Positions 26,006-33,604 of a stretch of DNA of 33,604 nt are shown here, piece after piece. The stretch spans positions 1-33,604 of the forward strand of contig CAJPVJ010000184.1 in the NCBI GenBank assembly GCA_905397405.1, written 5' to 3'. The translations under genes were made by a program, and so were the position numbers. The stretch comes from Oppiella nova (taxonomy: Eukaryota > Arthropoda > Arachnida > Sarcoptiformes > Oppiidae). The first letter of the stretch is position 1, and every line of letters begins with the position of its first letter. Below the pieces are notes generated by a model, which was not told the DNA's origin, did no database searches, and saw nothing but the letters and a program-made list of their open reading frames with translations.

Positions 26006-29000
26006 AATAACAGATTCTCTCACGAAATCCAATACTTTCCTCGTGTGCTCTCTTTCAGTGTATCTCTCGTTTGCTTTTATTATCTCATCTCTCACTCACT
26101 TCTCGCATACTTTTCTCAACTTTTTTCTGCATTTTTTCTGTGAAATTAGAAAATAAAATTTAGAAAATTTTCTTTCAATACATTTTATTCGCTCCTTATG
26201 TTCGCTACAAGTATTCATCCAATTATTTATTCAATTCATTCCCGCATTTATTTACGAATTTCAGGATTTTTCGTATTTCTATTCAAATGCTAAACACATT
26301 AAGATTTATTAAATTTGTATAAAAAATACTTGTAATGAATGCCAAAATCTTTTTGTCCCTGTTTATCTTTTTATTGATAAATATTTCAATATTTTTTTTA
26401 TATAAGTGTTTTCTTATAGTAAATAATGATTTATTATATTTTGAACACATTTTTTGATCAAATATTCTCTTATATGTCAAAAGAATGGGCAAAAGTTTTT
26501 TCTATTTGTTGTTATATGTGTCTAATCGGATGTAAACTCACAAATACTTGAATTTTGCTTTTCTTGTCTCTCTATTGCCATCACATTTTGTCAGCATTCG
26601 TCCACATCACAAAAGCATATGACTTGAAATACTTTTAATGGTATGACTTGTTAGCACTCTTTTGCTCCAAACAATTGTATAAACAGTGAGAATACAGTGG
26701 AAAACGCATTGAGAGCCAAAACACTCGTATTATGTATTAAATTCACAGAAATACAGTGTATATACTCACGATTGGTAGGGCATCCCTGGTCTCCACTGTG
26801 TATATACTCACGATTGGTAGGGCATCCCTGGTCTCCACTTTTGAGAAAATGTGCGCAAACCTCGTAAATGACTTAAAGAGAGTTGACTTTTATTTATTTC
26901 TCCAGAGATGAGCGCCTTTTAAGTAATGACTTGAAATACTTTTAATGGTATGACTTGTTAGCACTCTTTTGCTCCAAACAATTGTATAAACAGTGAGAAT
27001 ACAGTGGAAAACGCATTGAGAGCCAAAACACTCGTATTATGTATTAAATTCAAAGATATAGACACATATATGAGTGCTAACCATCCCGTAGGGACCAGAG
27101 GTGAAAACTCTTTTACACGCGTTTGGAGCATTTACTGAATTTCTCTCAACTGAAAATAAATAAAGAGGTCTCTACTCGCGGAAAATTCATGAAAAATAAT
27201 GAAAACCAAACCCTAAACCCAAACCCTTATCCTCCAGTTTCACAGTAACTCATAAGTGATGTAATCTTTTCCACTAAAACCAAAACCAAATACTTTAGAC
27301 TTTAATCTTATGATTAGTTTTCATCGAATTTCACAGAACTTTATATATCGTATGGCAATAGTATTGATCCGATTGTACGGCTCAACGACTTCCCGGCGAT
27401 CGATACCATATCTAATTGTTTTCTTGTCTGTAATTATATAAATATTTTTTATATAACAACAAAAGTACTCAAAACAATTCGCCTATGAATGGGATTTTTG
27501 TTTTTCAATTTTGTCACATAATTAGGTTATAAAGAAATAAAAGCGATATTTCACTGATTGAATCCCCGACCGAATATTTGGCCGTCAATTGCAATAAACA
27601 TTTAGAGTTATATTGTTTTGTAGTTTGAATTGTCATTCATTGGAGTCACACATTAGCTCTTATGATATGAGAAGACAGTAGTGTATAGTCTGTGTCAAAC
27701 CTGAAGTTAATTTACTACGACTTCTCAGGTTGACATTCATTTTGGACTATATTGACTTTTAAGGGGTTACCAAAGTAGTCAATCTCTAACTCACGAGTAG
27801 CCTTTCCCGACACGACACACACCCCTACTGTGCCGTCAATGCATAGCAATTGTATATACAATGGAGAAGTAATTCTGTAGTTCTTTGGCGAGAATCTCAT
27901 GAAACTCTCATTTCTGGCGCTAGTCTTACGAATTCACAGCCACTGCCTATTCTCTGGAGGAATCAATTGGGACTTCTATTTATTAAGACTATCAGTGCCC
28001 ATACGTGTCCACATAGTTTGGACTTCAATTAAATGATGCTGAAGAGTCCAACTGTAAGTAAAACCTGATATAACTGAAAATTCCCCAATGGTTTCATCAG
28101 TTAGAGATTGAGTGCTCATCGGAAAGGGCTGTGCTGTGTGTGTGCCCTACTGTGCCGTCAATGCATAGCAATTGTATATACAATGGAGAAGTAATTCTGT
28201 AGTTATTCTGTAGTTCTTTGGCTTTTGCAGCGAGAATCTCATGAAACTCTCATTTCTGGCGCTAGTCTTACGAATTCACAGCCACTGCCTATTCTCTGGA
28301 GGAATCAATTGGGACTTCTATTTATTAAGACTATCAGTGCCCATACGTGTCCACATTGTCTGTCCAGTAATTACTCAATGACCAACTTTTCCACACCATT
28401 TCAATTTATATTGCATTTTATCACAAATTGAATGTCTCTTCACTACAAGTGCCATACAATGCAATACTTATTGTCTACATATTGTCTCAAACACTTCGCA
28501 CACACTTTTGCAAACCACTTCAATCGATCCCATTATCGATGCCTTCATTTATTAAAAAATTCTTTCCTAATAATTGGTCTCAATTTTATTATACACTGAA
28601 TTGCCGTCTCTTCTCATCAGAAGAGCTAATATTTGTTTTATTTGTATTCTCTTCTCATCATAAAAACCAATCATTACTTCGATTGTATTATTGTGTCAAT
28701 GATTGACTTCTTTTGTATAGAAATACTGGTCTCTCAGATAAACAATAATAATAATAAAATAATTATTGAATCCTTGAAACTAATGGATTCTTTATATACT
28801 GTAAAGCCATTTGTATAAATAGAAAATATCTAACAGTGTTTGAAACAAAACCCAAAATATGGGATATATTTGGTATGAAAATCTGTTGCACTTTTGAGAT
28901 TTAATTTTTTACATTTCCTGTCAGATTATTAGTTTGTTAATCACTTCCGAAAGCAAATTACATTTTATTTATAGTCTAAATACAATCTTTTGAGTGCTAT

Positions 29001-31688
29001 AAATAAGTTTGTATTCAAATAATAATTACATAATCAGTAGGAATGGCAATGAAAGAGTCATAAATTAATGAAAGTCTGGGGTATTATAGCCGTTGTGTTT
29101 GACTTTAATATGAGGCGTTTGATGGGCTATACGTTTAGCTATAACTGCAAGCCATGGGTTTAATTGCTTATATTCTTTAGTAAATTATTTTTTATATTAA
29201 ATTCCTTCAAATATGATGTGGAAGTTGTGTTCAAAAGTAATTTATAGCCTTTCATTAATCGTTGCGCTCATACATAATAAACATGTTTGGTCTCACATAA
29301 CCGTACTGTTGGCTGTAAGTTATATACAGATTGTATGAGTCGTGGATTTAGGCATTCAATAAATAAAGGGAAAGTAAGGCCTAAATATTGTATTAAGAGT
29401 AGAAATTAAGGCTTAAGGCTGTGATATGCGGTCAATCTGTCGGCTCGACTCTACAATAAACTGTTCATAGATTAAGGCCTAATATAAATGACCGCAGAAT
29501 ACACTATACATTATTGGGTTTCCCCTAAAATTTGTGTCTCATCTCAAAACAATTGATCGATAAATAGGGATCTAAGAGACAGACCACTGGCTTCCCAGCC
29601 CTCGCAGCCCTTACATGCCTTCTAATCGTAATTGTTTTGTTTACTCCAAGAATTTCTCTCCTCATCTGCTCATCAATACTACACTTAAGTCTTATTCTGT
29701 ATTCTCTTCCAGTAATGGATACTAATGTCGGGAATCGACCGAAAATATCGCTTCACAACAATAAACTCGTGACTGAAATACGATTATATGATTTGAGACA
29801 CACTTTATTCGATTAGCTTTTATTATCAATAATTCAATTGACTTCCAGTTTAAGACATCTATTTGACCCAACTCTTTAAATTCACTTTTTAACAATTTAT
29901 TTGTTTAAAATTTGTTTCAATTATTTTTATTACCCAAACACTTCTCTATTTGTTTTATTTGTCGGCGAGTAGTATTCTGTTGACATTTTAACCAAACTCT
30001 CATTACAAACATAATTGACCACAAATTACAGCCGTATGTTTGTCGTGTACAATTTAATTAAAATATATACAGATTTGTAATTTCAAGTGCAGTATACAGT
30101 AAAGAATATTCTGTATATTCAATACACTTCATGGACACTTGACTATAATCTTGTGTTTACTTTTTAAAAATAATTTAATAAGATGTAAATTTTTATTTAT
30201 GTTGAATATTTGCTTTCTTATATTTGATAAATTTTGTTTAATTTTATTGCTGTAAACTATTTGATAGCTTTAAGGCAATATTTTACAATAAACTATTCTA
30301 AGTTTTCATTTAATCCTAATTATGATCATGGTATAATTGGTTATTTCATTAGTTGCATTCACGACACAATAGTGTCTTAACACAGAATAATAGTATAATA
30401 ATAACAATTCTTTGTAACAATAATAATAAAGAAAGAAATCACTTTTCATACTCCCTGTCCACTATTGCTCCACTATTGCACTATTCTCTGGATGTGATTG
30501 TTATATAAGAGTTTTACGAAAAGAAGGCATCATTTCCTGTCCTTTCACTTCCTTGTCTTCGAGTGAAAGTTTGGGACAAATTTCCGAATCAAACAGAAAT
30601 AATGGCTGAAATATCTTCGGAGGATTGGACTCTCATTACTCGCATTTGTTTCGAGAGTAGAGTTCAGGCATTACTTGTGCTGTCGGTTAGAGTAGTAGTG
30701 TTTGGCATCGATAGAGCCAATGGACTGCACACTCGAGTAGTGAATAGTATTTGACATTAATATGTGAGTGAAGGCATAATTCATATAAACTATGATAACT
30801 GTGATAACTATGAGTACATATAATGCATTACTGATCACTGGAGATGTACTGCTCTGCAACCGGTTAGACATGATTAATGCCGTCTAAAAGCATCGCTGTA
30901 TCCATGCATACCCTACCAAACCATACCATACTATTCCACATCTGGTAGAACATAGCAATGGGGTATTCATTTTATTGAGCTAAAGCACAAAAAATGTTAA
31001 CTGTATATAAAAAATAACACAAATGCTGTATAATATTCAATACAATCCCTATTCTGTATATTAGCTAGATATGCTGAGCATACCCTTGGATATATAGTAT
31101 CAATATATGATCCCCGGTGCCACTTCTGCTAATTCTTGAATCTTAAGACTTGAGACGTTATGATAGATAGCGAAGAGTGAGACTATTGAGTATAACATGT
31201 GATACGACTCTCGTTAATAACGGCTATTGTGTTGCGAATGTATATAACTCTCACTATTAGTTACTATTATTTCATTTTCATCAAACATACGGAAAGGCAG
31301 TCCAGTGTCTGTCGTTACAGCAGTTTTGTTGTATTCACCATTTCTTTGAATGTATTGCCATTGCATTAGTAGTGATACAGGAGTGCCAGAGAGCCAGTGC
31401 CACTGCACTACTCCGGTATATAATCTGAGTGTTAATGTTGTGTTATTGGCTTTTATATATGACAAAGAAAAAAGTTATACTCAATACTCAAAATCACTTC
31501 CTTTTCATTTTGAGTTTGGCTTTCACTTCACTATTATTTTCTCGCTTTTCAACAAATATAGAGATGACATGAGAGGAACGTTAGCTCAAAACGATGACAT
31601 AGACGGCCACTAAGAGAAACAAAGCTTACTTGTAATTCAATGAACCAAAAAGTCCTACATTTTCATCATTTCTCTTACTCCTTACTCT

Positions 31689-31742
<54 letters not shown>

Positions 31743-33390
31743 ATCTCTCCTCCCTTTCCCTTATTTTATAAAGCGATAACATATCTGTTGTAATGATAAT
31801 GCATTTCAATATAGATTTCTTACAATACTATTTCACGCTTGACTTTCATTTGAGAAATTTCATACTCTTTTACAACACATACACACAAAATATATCCATT
31901 TTTTCACTTTTAAACCATATAATAGCCTCAATTCTCAATTCTTTTGGCCTCACATTTCAAATAGTCTTTTGTATTCTCCAGTCGTTTTGCAATTCATAAA
32001 AAAATTTTCACTTATATTCACGAAAATTATTTTTTCGTTTATGTTATTCAATCGGGAATTACTTCACTGTTTTGTGTGTATTTGTGCTATGTTTTGATAA
32101 CTCAACAAATCTCTATGAAATCAATCATAGCATCAAAATCTGTAGTCTATGCGAGAGATATGGTTGGCATTCATAGCCATATCACATAAATGATATAATT
32201 TTGGAAATTTTATTTTTATTTGAGATATGAGTTTGAAAACTGTTGACTCAATAAAAGCAATAAAAATAAATAAATATTATTTTTGGGAAATGTTTATAAA
32301 AAACTTATGCTTTCAATCGGATTCGAGGCTATAAAAGATAAGCTAAGAATAAATCTCAGAAAATATGGTCTGGTTTTTAAAAATTTATAAAAATTTTATA
32401 TTGATTTGTCTCTCTATTGTAAACGAACGGGATTAATTAAATGCAAATTTATAATTAATATACGAAATATCGTACTCATAAATAATTCAAACAAAAATAA
32501 AATTATTAATCTTTGAGATGCACTGCAAGTGAAGAGAGAGAGAGAGAGTGAGTGAGTGAGAGAGTGAGAGAGAGAGAGATTCACTAAATTACAATTTAAT
32601 GAGTTCTCAAAATACATTCATTTTTTCACTTAATTCTTGCACTCATTCTAACAGTTTATATAAGAAGTGAGAACTGAATGTTTGAATAAAAGAAATATCT
32701 TTTGTTCATCTAATAAGTAACCGTCTGTTTGATACGAAAGTCAGTGTTTTTTAACTTATTAAAAAAAGTGACGGCCATTAGGATTACAATCGTTTATCAA
32801 AATAATAAAAAAGAGTGAAAAATATTATATGAGAAAGTAATTAGAGATCAAAAAATCCAAAATTTTTACACTCATTTTTCTCTATATATTTTATTATTTT
32901 TTTGGAGAAATTTCTTTTTAAAAAATTATATTATTTAGTCTTCCCTTCAGTCGAGTCACAGACAAAGAATGGGAAAGAGATCTAACATTTCATTGATCTT
33001 TATATATAATTTATCTCCAGTTTCACACATTTCTATCATTTGTCTTATTTTCGCTCTTTTTTAAAGAAAAAACTTTCATTTTTTTCACTGAACTATATTT
33101 ATACCAAATTTAATGTTATTTTTGATCATAAAATATATATATTCTCCTTCCTTACAATTCATCTAATTTGTTGTATTGTTCATAACGCTGTGCTAACCTC
33201 CCTGTGCTCTCTATCCATGTCATTGCAGTGGTTCAGCAGCACTATGTGGTCGAAGTGTACGACGACTTCGTCACTGTCGGCAATACCGCTGTCTTTCGCT
33301 GTCATATTCCCGGGTTTATCAAAGACTTCGTGGATGTCGTCTCTTGGATCCAGGACTCAACGACTCTCATTCAAGCCAACGATCCTCCCG
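3209..33390 (+). CDS. Dscam: Dscam-family cell adhesion receptor, 5' five coding exons (3' partial)
   Basis: Gene span as seen here: coding exons 3209-3317, 13785-13854, 14149-14243, 14838-14987 and 33229-33390, giving 195 complete codons with the gene continuing to the right. Together they encode a signal peptide, a complete Ig1 (C67, W79, C123) and the first half of Ig2 (C166, W181). The stretches GNPMP, FPPFRAEDYRQ and DFVDVVSW are hallmarks of Dscam Ig1-Ig2. Known of the family: a type I membrane protein with about ten Ig and six fibronectin III domains that mediates homophilic recognition in neurons and, in arthropods, in blood cells. Which Dscam paralogue this is cannot be settled from two domains. 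Confidence 0.92.
4055..4077. repeat. (GA)n microsatellite
   Basis: Uninterrupted GA run on the + strand, in Dscam intron 1. Confidence 0.97.
4314..4350. repeat. (CT)n microsatellite
   Basis: Uninterrupted CT run in Dscam intron 1, about 240 bp after a GA run of opposite strand sense. The two could pair in the transcript. Confidence 0.97.
4915..4956. repeat. (CT)n microsatellite
   Basis: Uninterrupted CT run of about 42 bp in Dscam intron 1. Confidence 0.97.
6891..6954. repeat. (CT)n microsatellite with CCCT interruptions
   Basis: CT tract in which CCC interruptions recur about every 14 bp in the left half, suggesting local expansion of an interrupted unit. Confidence 0.97.
7571..7608. repeat. 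(GA)n microsatellite
   Basis: GA run on the + strand in Dscam intron 1. Confidence 0.97.
11792..11861. repeat. (CT)n microsatellite, interrupted
   Basis: About 70 bp of CT with CCCT and CACT interruptions. The minus-strand open frame through it is a low-complexity artefact. Confidence 0.97.
12977..13064. repeat. 22-bp tandem repeat, four copies, with palindromic core
   Basis: Four 22-bp units start at 12977, 12999, 13021 and 13043. The first carries the perfect palindrome ACAGAATATTCTGT, and the others carry the one-base variant ACAGAGTATTCTGT. The last unit is slightly altered. The palindrome occurs alone again at 25862-25875, and its right half at 30104-30117. Confidence 0.9.
13785..13854 (+). 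CDS. Dscam: Dscam exon 2, start of Ig1
   Basis: A 70-nt exon between TTGCTTTTTAG and the donor GTATGT. It encodes residues 37-59 and two bases of codon 60, including GPYFTREP, the usual lead-in to Dscam Ig1. It carries an N-H-T sequon (52-54) and the N of the N-S-T sequon (59-61) that is conserved in Dscam and here spans the next splice junction. A competing acceptor AG at 13789-13790 would break the phase with exon 1, so 13785 was chosen. Confidence 0.9.
13855..14148 (+). other. Dscam intron 2 (294 bp)
   Basis: GTATGT donor and TTTTATAG acceptor, phase 2. AT-rich, nothing else recognised. Confidence 0.88.
14149..14243 (+). CDS. Dscam: Dscam exon 3, middle of Ig1
   Basis: A 95-nt exon encoding residues 61-91 plus parts of 60 and 92. 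It holds the first Ig1 cysteine (C67, in AVLYC), the GNPMP turn and the core tryptophan (W79, in SIRWE), and ends at IPG. The donor is GTAATG. The match to Dscam Ig1 is clear by eye. Confidence 0.93.
14244..14837 (+). other. Dscam intron 3 (594 bp)
   Basis: GTAATG donor and CTCAAAG acceptor, phase 1. AT-rich; no gene or repeat recognised inside. Confidence 0.85.
14838..14987 (+). CDS. Dscam: Dscam exon 4, end of Ig1
   Basis: A 150-nt exon encoding residues 93-141. It contains LVFPPFRAEDYRQD, nearly invariant in arthropod Dscam1 proteins, and the second Ig1 cysteine (C123, in IYQC), and ends in the RAV linker to Ig2. The acceptor was chosen because G|GT GTT continues the expected PG-VRHI reading in phase. 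The donor is a strong G|GTAAGT. Confidence 0.95.
15656..15686. repeat. (CT)n microsatellite
   Basis: CT run in Dscam intron 4. Confidence 0.97.
16949..16985. repeat. (GA)n microsatellite
   Basis: GA run on the + strand in Dscam intron 4. Confidence 0.97.
17133..17172. repeat. (GA)n microsatellite
   Basis: A second GA run about 150 bp after the one at 16949. Confidence 0.97.
18054..18125 (+). repeat. 72-bp inverted repeat, left arm
   Basis: Exact reverse complement of 19509-19580, separated by 1,383 bp. Its outer right end (CAGGG) corresponds to the point where the partner meets a CT tract. In the Dscam transcript the arms could form a perfect 72-bp duplex. Confidence 0.93.
19466..19511. 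repeat. (CT)n microsatellite
   Basis: CT tract with one CCC interruption, abutting the right arm of the 72-bp inverted repeat. Confidence 0.97.
19509..19580 (-). repeat. 72-bp inverted repeat, right arm
   Basis: Exact reverse complement of 18054-18125. It lies directly between the (CT)n tract ending near 19511 and the repeat starting at 19581, so it looks like part of a compound repeat unit. Confidence 0.93.
19581..19675 (+). repeat. Interspersed repeat ending in (CT)n, copy 1
   Basis: Shares its first 57 bp (beginning GAATAAAACAAGCG) without change with 22907-22963. A few differences follow, and both copies run into a (CT)n tract, here 19649-19675. Confidence 0.9.
20361..20888 (+). repeat. 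Direct duplication, copy 1 (locus I)
   Basis: About 528 bp repeated at 21047-21582, roughly 97% identical by eye with small indels. Short open frames inside are not conserved between copies and show no family motif. It is followed by block 20920-21046. Confidence 0.93.
20920..21046 (+). repeat. Same-direction complement pair, locus I, block 1
   Basis: Each of these 127 bases is the Watson-Crick complement of the base 668 positions downstream, read in the same direction, without a mismatch. For example CGTGTC here corresponds to GCACAG at 21588. Confidence 0.97.
21047..21582 (+). repeat. Direct duplication, copy 2 (locus I)
   Basis: Second copy of 20361-20888. It starts exactly where block 20920-21046 ends and is followed by the same-direction complement of that block at 21588-21714. 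Confidence 0.93.
21588..21714 (+). repeat. Same-direction complement pair, locus I, block 2
   Basis: Exact unreversed complement of 20920-21046 (127 bp). Confidence 0.97.
22907..23014 (+). repeat. Interspersed repeat ending in (CT)n, copy 2
   Basis: Second copy of the unit at 19581, in the same orientation, ending in a longer (CT)n tract at 22976-23014. The shared unique sequence next to a CT tract suggests the microsatellite travelled with its flank. Confidence 0.9.
24779..24830. repeat. Compound (TC)n(AC)n microsatellite
   Basis: TC run at 24779-24806 passes directly into an AC run to 24830. Confidence 0.97.
25959..25998. repeat. (CT)n microsatellite
   Basis: CT run of about 40 bp. Three overlapping open frames through it on both strands are artefacts of the repeat. 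Confidence 0.97.
26619..26745 (+). repeat. 127-bp direct repeat, copy 1 (locus II)
   Basis: Identical over exactly 127 bp to 26926-27052. No coding content recognised. Confidence 0.97.
26756..26839 (+). repeat. 42-bp perfect tandem duplication
   Basis: Two identical 42-bp units, 26756-26797 and 26798-26839. The partner block at 27061 contains only one unit, which accounts for the offset of 265 instead of 307. Confidence 0.95.
26796..26925 (+). repeat. Same-direction complement pair, locus II, block 1
   Basis: 130 bases whose exact unreversed complement stands 265 positions downstream. ATTGGTAGGG here corresponds to TAACCATCCC there. Confidence 0.97.
26926..27052 (+). repeat. 127-bp direct repeat, copy 2 (locus II)
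   Basis: Identical to 26619-26745. It begins at the base after the complementary block 26796-26925. Confidence 0.97.
27061..27190 (+). repeat. Same-direction complement pair, locus II, block 2
   Basis: Exact unreversed complement of 26796-26925 (130 bp). Confidence 0.97.
27695..27822 (+). repeat. Same-direction complement pair, locus III, block 1
   Basis: 128 bases whose exact unreversed complement stands 320 positions downstream. CTGAAGTTAA here corresponds to GACTTCAATT there. Confidence 0.97.
27823..28014 (+). repeat. Direct duplication, copy 1 (locus III)
   Basis: 192 bp repeated at 28145-28356. Begins directly after block 27695-27822 and ends directly before block 28015-28142. Confidence 0.95.
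28015..28142 (+). repeat. Same-direction complement pair, locus III, block 2
   Basis: Exact unreversed complement of 27695-27822 (128 bp), lying between the two direct copies of locus III. Confidence 0.97.
28145..28356 (+). repeat. Direct duplication, copy 2 (locus III)
   Basis: Second copy of 27823-28014 with 20 extra bases near 28196-28230, part of which is a local duplication of TTCTGTAGTTA. Otherwise identical by eye. Confidence 0.95.
31692..31738. repeat. (CT)n microsatellite
   Basis: CT run of about 47 bp in Dscam intron 4. Confidence 0.97.
32531..32579. repeat. (GA)n microsatellite with GTGA interruptions
   Basis: GA tract interrupted by GTGAGTGAGTGA, about 650 bp upstream of exon 5. 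Confidence 0.97.
33229..33390 (+). CDS. Dscam: Dscam exon 5, first half of Ig2
   Basis: A 162-nt exon encoding residues 143-195 plus split codons at both ends. It contains GNTAVFRCHIPGFIKDFVDV with the first Ig2 cysteine (C166) and VVSW with the core tryptophan (W181). This is the position of Drosophila Dscam1 exon 4, which is alternative there; here a single copy is visible. The donor GTGTGT at 33391 is weaker than the others in this gene. The rest of Ig2 lies beyond the window. Confidence 0.93.
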
Positions 33391-33509
33391 GTGTGTATCC
33401 ACTCAAACGCATGCATTCAATGCACACTTACTCTCCATCCTCTCACTCACTCCCATACCATACAAAGCGCTGTATTTCTGTGTTTTCTGTTTTCCAAATG
33501 ATATGTCAT

Positions 33510-33550
<41 letters not shown>

Positions 33551-33604
33551 ACTTTTGTATGGAGTATATAATATATACTATATATAAGATTGTTATATTT
33601 ATGT
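33391..33604 (+). other. Start of Dscam intron 5 (runs off the window)
   Basis: Begins with GTGTGT and contains a (CT)n tract at 33512-33549. No following exon is seen before the edge. Confidence 0.75.
33512..33549. repeat. (CT)n microsatellite
   Basis: CT run about 120 bp downstream of the exon 5 donor, in intron 5. Confidence 0.97.

Larger units (their letters stand above)
14988..33228 (+). other. Dscam intron 4 (18,241 bp)
   Basis: Runs from GTAAGT to the acceptor CCATGTCATTGCAG, phase 1. In insect Dscam1 the corresponding place holds an array of alternative first-half Ig2 exons. I saw no second copy of that exon's signature here (F-x-DFV followed by VSW), though a diverged one could be missed. 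It contains ten CT/GA tracts, a perfect 72-bp inverted repeat, a related direct repeat and three duplications with same-direction complementary blocks. Confidence 0.8.

Noticed and set aside
25937-26156. Overlapping open frames rich in serine-leucine or arginine-glutamate
   Set aside because: They are translations of the (CT)n tract at 25959-25998; the same applies to frames through 6891, 7571, 11792, 17133, 24779, 32531 and 33512.
27205-27226. Telomere-like motif (CCCTAAACCCAAACCC)
   Set aside because: Only about two degenerate units, with no array and coding DNA on both sides; most likely chance.
27850-28431. Two similar open frames sharing ESHETLISGASLTNS
   Set aside because: They are the same frame in the two copies of the locus III duplication, extend differently at both ends and match no family known to me.
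1-33604. CRISPR array, tRNA or rRNA genes, retroelement or transposase genes
   Set aside because: I saw no regularly spaced repeats, cloverleaf, reverse transcriptase, integrase or transposase motifs; the duplications carry no terminal signatures.

Overview
AT-rich, intron-rich eukaryotic DNA, most likely from an arthropod and plausibly a mite or other chelicerate. Three things suggest this: a Dscam-type cell adhesion gene with very long introns and no visible array of Ig2 exons (insect and crustacean Dscam1 usually has one), an AT-rich degenerin/ENaC gene, and pervasive (CT)n/(GA)n microsatellites. The species cannot be named from sequence alone. There are no bacterial features, and I recognise no tRNA or rRNA genes.

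Layout. (1) 1-2597, + strand: the 3' part of a degenerin/epithelial sodium channel (DEG/ENaC) gene, open at the left edge. It reads as channel modules in tandem within one polypeptide: the end of module A (second membrane helix), all of module B, a 62-nt intron that restores frame, then module C up to its second membrane helix, a stop and a poly(A) signal. An ambiguous base at 2469 lies where roughly 220 nt of module C seems to be missing. (2) 2626-3208: intergenic DNA and the presumed 5' UTR of the next gene. (3) 3209-33604, + strand: the first five coding exons of Dscam. They encode the signal peptide (3209-3317), Ig1 (13785-13854, 14149-14243, 14838-14987) and the first half of Ig2 (33229-33390). 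All phases agree and the gene runs off the right edge. Introns 1 and 4 (10.5 and 18.2 kb) fill most of the window and hold about 17 CT/GA microsatellites, a perfect 72-bp inverted repeat, a 22-bp tandem repeat and three unusual duplications.

The most striking observation is at 20.4-21.7, 26.6-27.2 and 27.7-28.4 kb. In each, a duplication contains a block of 127-130 bp whose partner is its exact base-by-base complement in the SAME direction, not the reverse complement. No known replication or recombination route makes this. Two of the complement blocks are 127 and 128 bp, and one associated direct repeat is exactly 127 bp, so my leading explanation is an assembly or gap-filling fault linked to a 127-base k-mer overlap. 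If long reads confirmed the blocks, they would be a new class of repeat.

The two genes are independent neighbours on the same strand. The channel would act in the plasma membrane as a cation channel, and Dscam would act as a homophilic recognition receptor. The most promising biological lead is the concatenated channel: DEG/ENaC channels are trimers, and three linked modules would be a naturally single-chain trimer.
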